From Bacteroidota bacterium (lineage in GTDB: Bacteria > Bacteroidota > Ignavibacteria > Kapaibacteriales > UBA961), in the NCBI GenBank assembly GCA_020852855.1, contig JADZAA010000082.1, forward strand, positions 1 through 41,232: a DNA stretch of 41,232 nt, written 5' to 3'. Under the pieces are notes generated by a model. The model made no database searches. It saw nothing but the letters and a program-made list of their open reading frames with translations, and was not told the origin of the DNA. Of the stretch, positions 39,102 through 41,232 are shown piece after piece. The stretch's first letter is position 1, and each line of letters opens with the position of its first letter. Made by a program: the position numbers and the translations under genes.

Positions 39102-41232
39102 ATGGGCATGAGAATGAAGTCGTTACGATTTCTCTCGAATCGTACCGGAAACAGCGCTTCGGTAAGCGTTGCCGGATTTTCTCCGTTGCGTTATGCGGCC
39201 GGAGCGTTATTTATTGTTGCGGCGACGTTCTGTCCCGACATTATTTTGGCGCAACAGGAAAACGTGGGTATCGGCACTCGAAATCCCGATAATTCTGCGG
39301 TATTAGATGTAAGTAAAGAGTTGCTTACGTCGCCCAAAGGTCTTTTGATACCTCGGATGACGCATACCGAGCGCAATTCTATTGCAAATCCCGCGATAGG
39401 CTTGTTGATTTTTCAAACCGATATGACTTCCGGTTTCTATTATTACAACGGTATTGCTTGGGTTCCATTCCTTACGCTCGATATAAATTTCAGCAAAACA
39501 CTCGATACTCTGGCATGGTCGCTTCATGGCAATGCGGGCACAAATCCCGCGTCAAATTTTTTAGGAACACGTGATGCTTCCGACCTTATTCTGCGCACGA
39601 ACAACGTCGAGAGATTACGCTTGCCGGGTTCCGGCGGAGTAAATGTAGCGTCATTGACAAGCGGCGGACTCGTAAAAGCAGCTGTTGGCACGGGTGCCTT
39701 AACATTGGCAAGCAACGGCCCGGGCGGCGACTACGAAATACCGCTGATATTTGAAAACGGCTTAACGCGCGGTGCCAATACAGTAAGATTGGGCGGTGCT
39801 TTAACATCGTCTACCGGAATAGCACTCGGCAATAATAATTTGACTTTTGAAGGACAAGGAAAAATCGGCATCGGTACTGCTAATCCTGCGCAAACATTGG
39901 AAGTGCGCGGGAATGTACTCGTTTCCGGCCTTGCAGGCAATGCCGCGCAGATACAATATCAGAGTTCATCCGGTACTGCGGTAACAACATTCCAAGCCGG
40001 CACGCAAAATACGAATATCGCTTATACATGGCCGACGACGGCTCCGGGAACAAATCAGGTGCTAGTTGCATCGGGCGGCTCAAACAGCACCTTGTCTTGG
40101 GTCGACCCTACGTCGTTTTCAAATAACTATCTGAACGGTTTAACGAAAACGGGAAATGATATCAGGCTTGGAGGAACATTGACCGGAGCAACCGTTATTG
40201 GTCTGGGGGCAAACGATTTGCGTTTAAGTCAAGCGGGTGATGCGGGTAATGTTGTCATAGGAAAATTCACGGCTGCCGGAATTGTAAAAAATACTGCTAC
40301 CGGAGTTCTTACCAGCGGCTCGCTTAATCTTGCGTCAAATGAGGTCAGCGGTATTTTGCCGCCTGTATCGGGCGGCACCGGCTCAGGAGTCGCGCCTACT
40401 GCGGGGCAAGTTCTTGTAGGAACAAATACTGGAATATATTCTCCGGGGGCTATCGTAGGCTCCGGCAATGTAACCGTTTCCAACAGCGGTGGGAATATTG
40501 TAATCGGTATGAATTCCAACATAGGAACCGGTACTACCGATAACAGCACGTTGCGCTGGGATGCCGCAACAAATCATTGGGTTGAGAATACAAATGTACT
40601 TTCTACTCCGGCCGGCAATTTAACCGCAATGACCGGTCTGACCTTGGGCAGTGCTTCTACGGTTAATTCTCCTATAACGACTCGCGGCTCTGCGGGTGCT
40701 AATAATGCCGTTATGATAAGCCGAGGCGCGGGAGCAAGCCCCGAATGGACAAGCAATCTTACTAATCTTACGATAGATAATTCAACTCTGAATAATGCTG
40801 CTTTAAGCGGTACTTCCACAACTATTAATAGCACAACACTCAATGTATCTTCCGGCACAACGACAAATTTCGGCGGTCCGGTTAATTTCAACGGTACGGT
40901 AAAATTTAATACATTACCCGATATTCCGCTTCCTCAGAATAATTTTTTCATCGGTAATGGCGCAGGCGTAGCCGTACCGTTTGCTCCGGGTGCCAACGGC
41001 ACGATTCTTACCATTAATAATGGTGCTCCGGTATGGAGCAATACGCTGTCGGGCGTAACGTTTAACGATGTAAATCTGGGCGGTTCTTCTACGACTATTA
41101 ACAGCTCCACGTTCAATGTATCGAACGGCACAACGACGAATTTCGGCGGTCCTGTCAATTTCAATAACACTGTAAAATTCAGCACCTTGCCTGAATTGCC
41201 GTTGGCAAAGAACAACATATTTGTAGGCAATA
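39102..41232 (+). CDS. Tail-fibre-like repetitive surface protein (partial, runs off right edge)
   Basis: Open frame from ATG 39102 with no stop to the window end; signal peptide (AAGALFIVAATFCPDIILAQ), VGIGTRNPDNSAVLDVSKELLTSPKGLLIPRMTHTERNSI head typical of Bacteroidetes tail-fibre-domain proteins, then Gly/Asn/Thr-rich repeats. Absent from the ORF track, probably because it has no stop. Confidence 0.85.
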   Translation, partial: MGMRMKSLRFLSNRTGNSASVSVAGFSPLRYAAGALFIVAATFCPDIILAQQENVGIGTRNPDNSAVLDVSKELLTSPKGLLIPRMTHTERNSIANPAIGLLIFQTDMTSGFYYYNGIAWVPFLTLDINFSKTLDTLAWSLHGNAGTNPASNFLGTRDASDLILRTNNVERLRLPGSGGVNVASLTSGGLVKAAVGTGALTLASNGPGGDYEIPLIFENGLTRGANTVRLGGALTSSTGIALGNNNLTFEGQGKIGIGTANPAQTLEVRGNVLVSGLAGNAAQIQYQSSSGTAVTTFQAGTQNTNIAYTWPTTAPGTNQVLVASGGSNSTLSWVDPTSFSNNYLNGLTKTGNDIRLGGTLTGATVIGLGANDLRLSQAGDAGNVVIGKFTAAGIVKNTATGVLTSGSLNLASNEVSGILPPVSGGTGSGVAPTAGQVLVGTNTGIYSPGAIVGSGNVTVSNSGGNIVIGMNSNIGTGTTDNSTLRWDAATNHWVENTNVLSTPAGNLTAMTGLTLGSASTVNSPITTRGSAGANNAVMISRGAGASPEWTSNLTNLTIDNSTLNNAALSGTSTTINSTTLNVSSGTTTNFGGPVNFNGTVKFNTLPDIPLPQNNFFIGNGAGVAVPFAPGANGTILTINNGAPVWSNTLSGVTFNDVNLGGSSTTINSSTFNVSNGTTTNFGGPVNFNNTVKFSTLPELPLAKNNIFVGN
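40809..41232 (+). repeat. In-frame 273-bp (91-aa) tandem repeat in the tail-fibre-like gene
   Basis: GTSTTINSTTLNVSSGTTTNFGGPVNFNGTVKFNTLPDIPLPQNNFFIGN recurs as GSSTTINSSTFNVSNGTTTNFGGPVNFNNTVKFSTLPELPLAKNNIFVGN, starting at 40809 and 41082. Confidence 0.85.

Noticed and set aside
39191-41230. Series of minus-strand ORFs of 61-106 aa at the right end
   Set aside because: All lie antisense to the long open plus-strand tail-fibre-like ORF; their repetitive content mirrors that gene's repeats.

Overview
This 41 kb window looks like the chromosome of a T9SS-bearing Bacteroidota/Chlorobiota-type bacterium. The lineage is inferred from SprA, T9SS-type C-terminal domains and a TTTG/TAnnTTTG promoter; it is not proven. 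Left to right it contains: a possible transposase start running off the left edge; an MFS transporter that is both frameshifted and truncated; a VWA + 7-bladed WD40 + T9SS-sorted surface protein with a small barrel-like partner; prfC; a minus-strand cluster (PLP decarboxylase, transglutaminase-like protein, AhpD-like protein, and a GH2-like protein fused to a 6-TM domain); sprA (2305 aa); an OmpA protein with two OmpA-like domains; a 1671-aa secreted Ig/choice-of-anchor-D protein; a TPR histidine kinase; a ferrous-iron locus (DtxR/MntR regulator, feoA, feoB split into two genes) with two matching palindromic operators; a minus-strand block (glycosyltransferase, HutH-like lyase with Ser-Ser-Gly in place of Ala-Ser-Gly, YihY, LptF/G, acyltransferase); and, running off the right edge, a repetitive tail-fibre-like surface protein that the supplied ORF track does not list. 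The best leads are the GH2-like membrane protein that seems to lack both catalytic glutamates, the paired metalloregulator operators at the split-feoB locus, the variant HutH coupled to a glycosyltransferase, and the unlisted repeat-containing open ORF. I found no CRISPR array, rRNA or tRNA.
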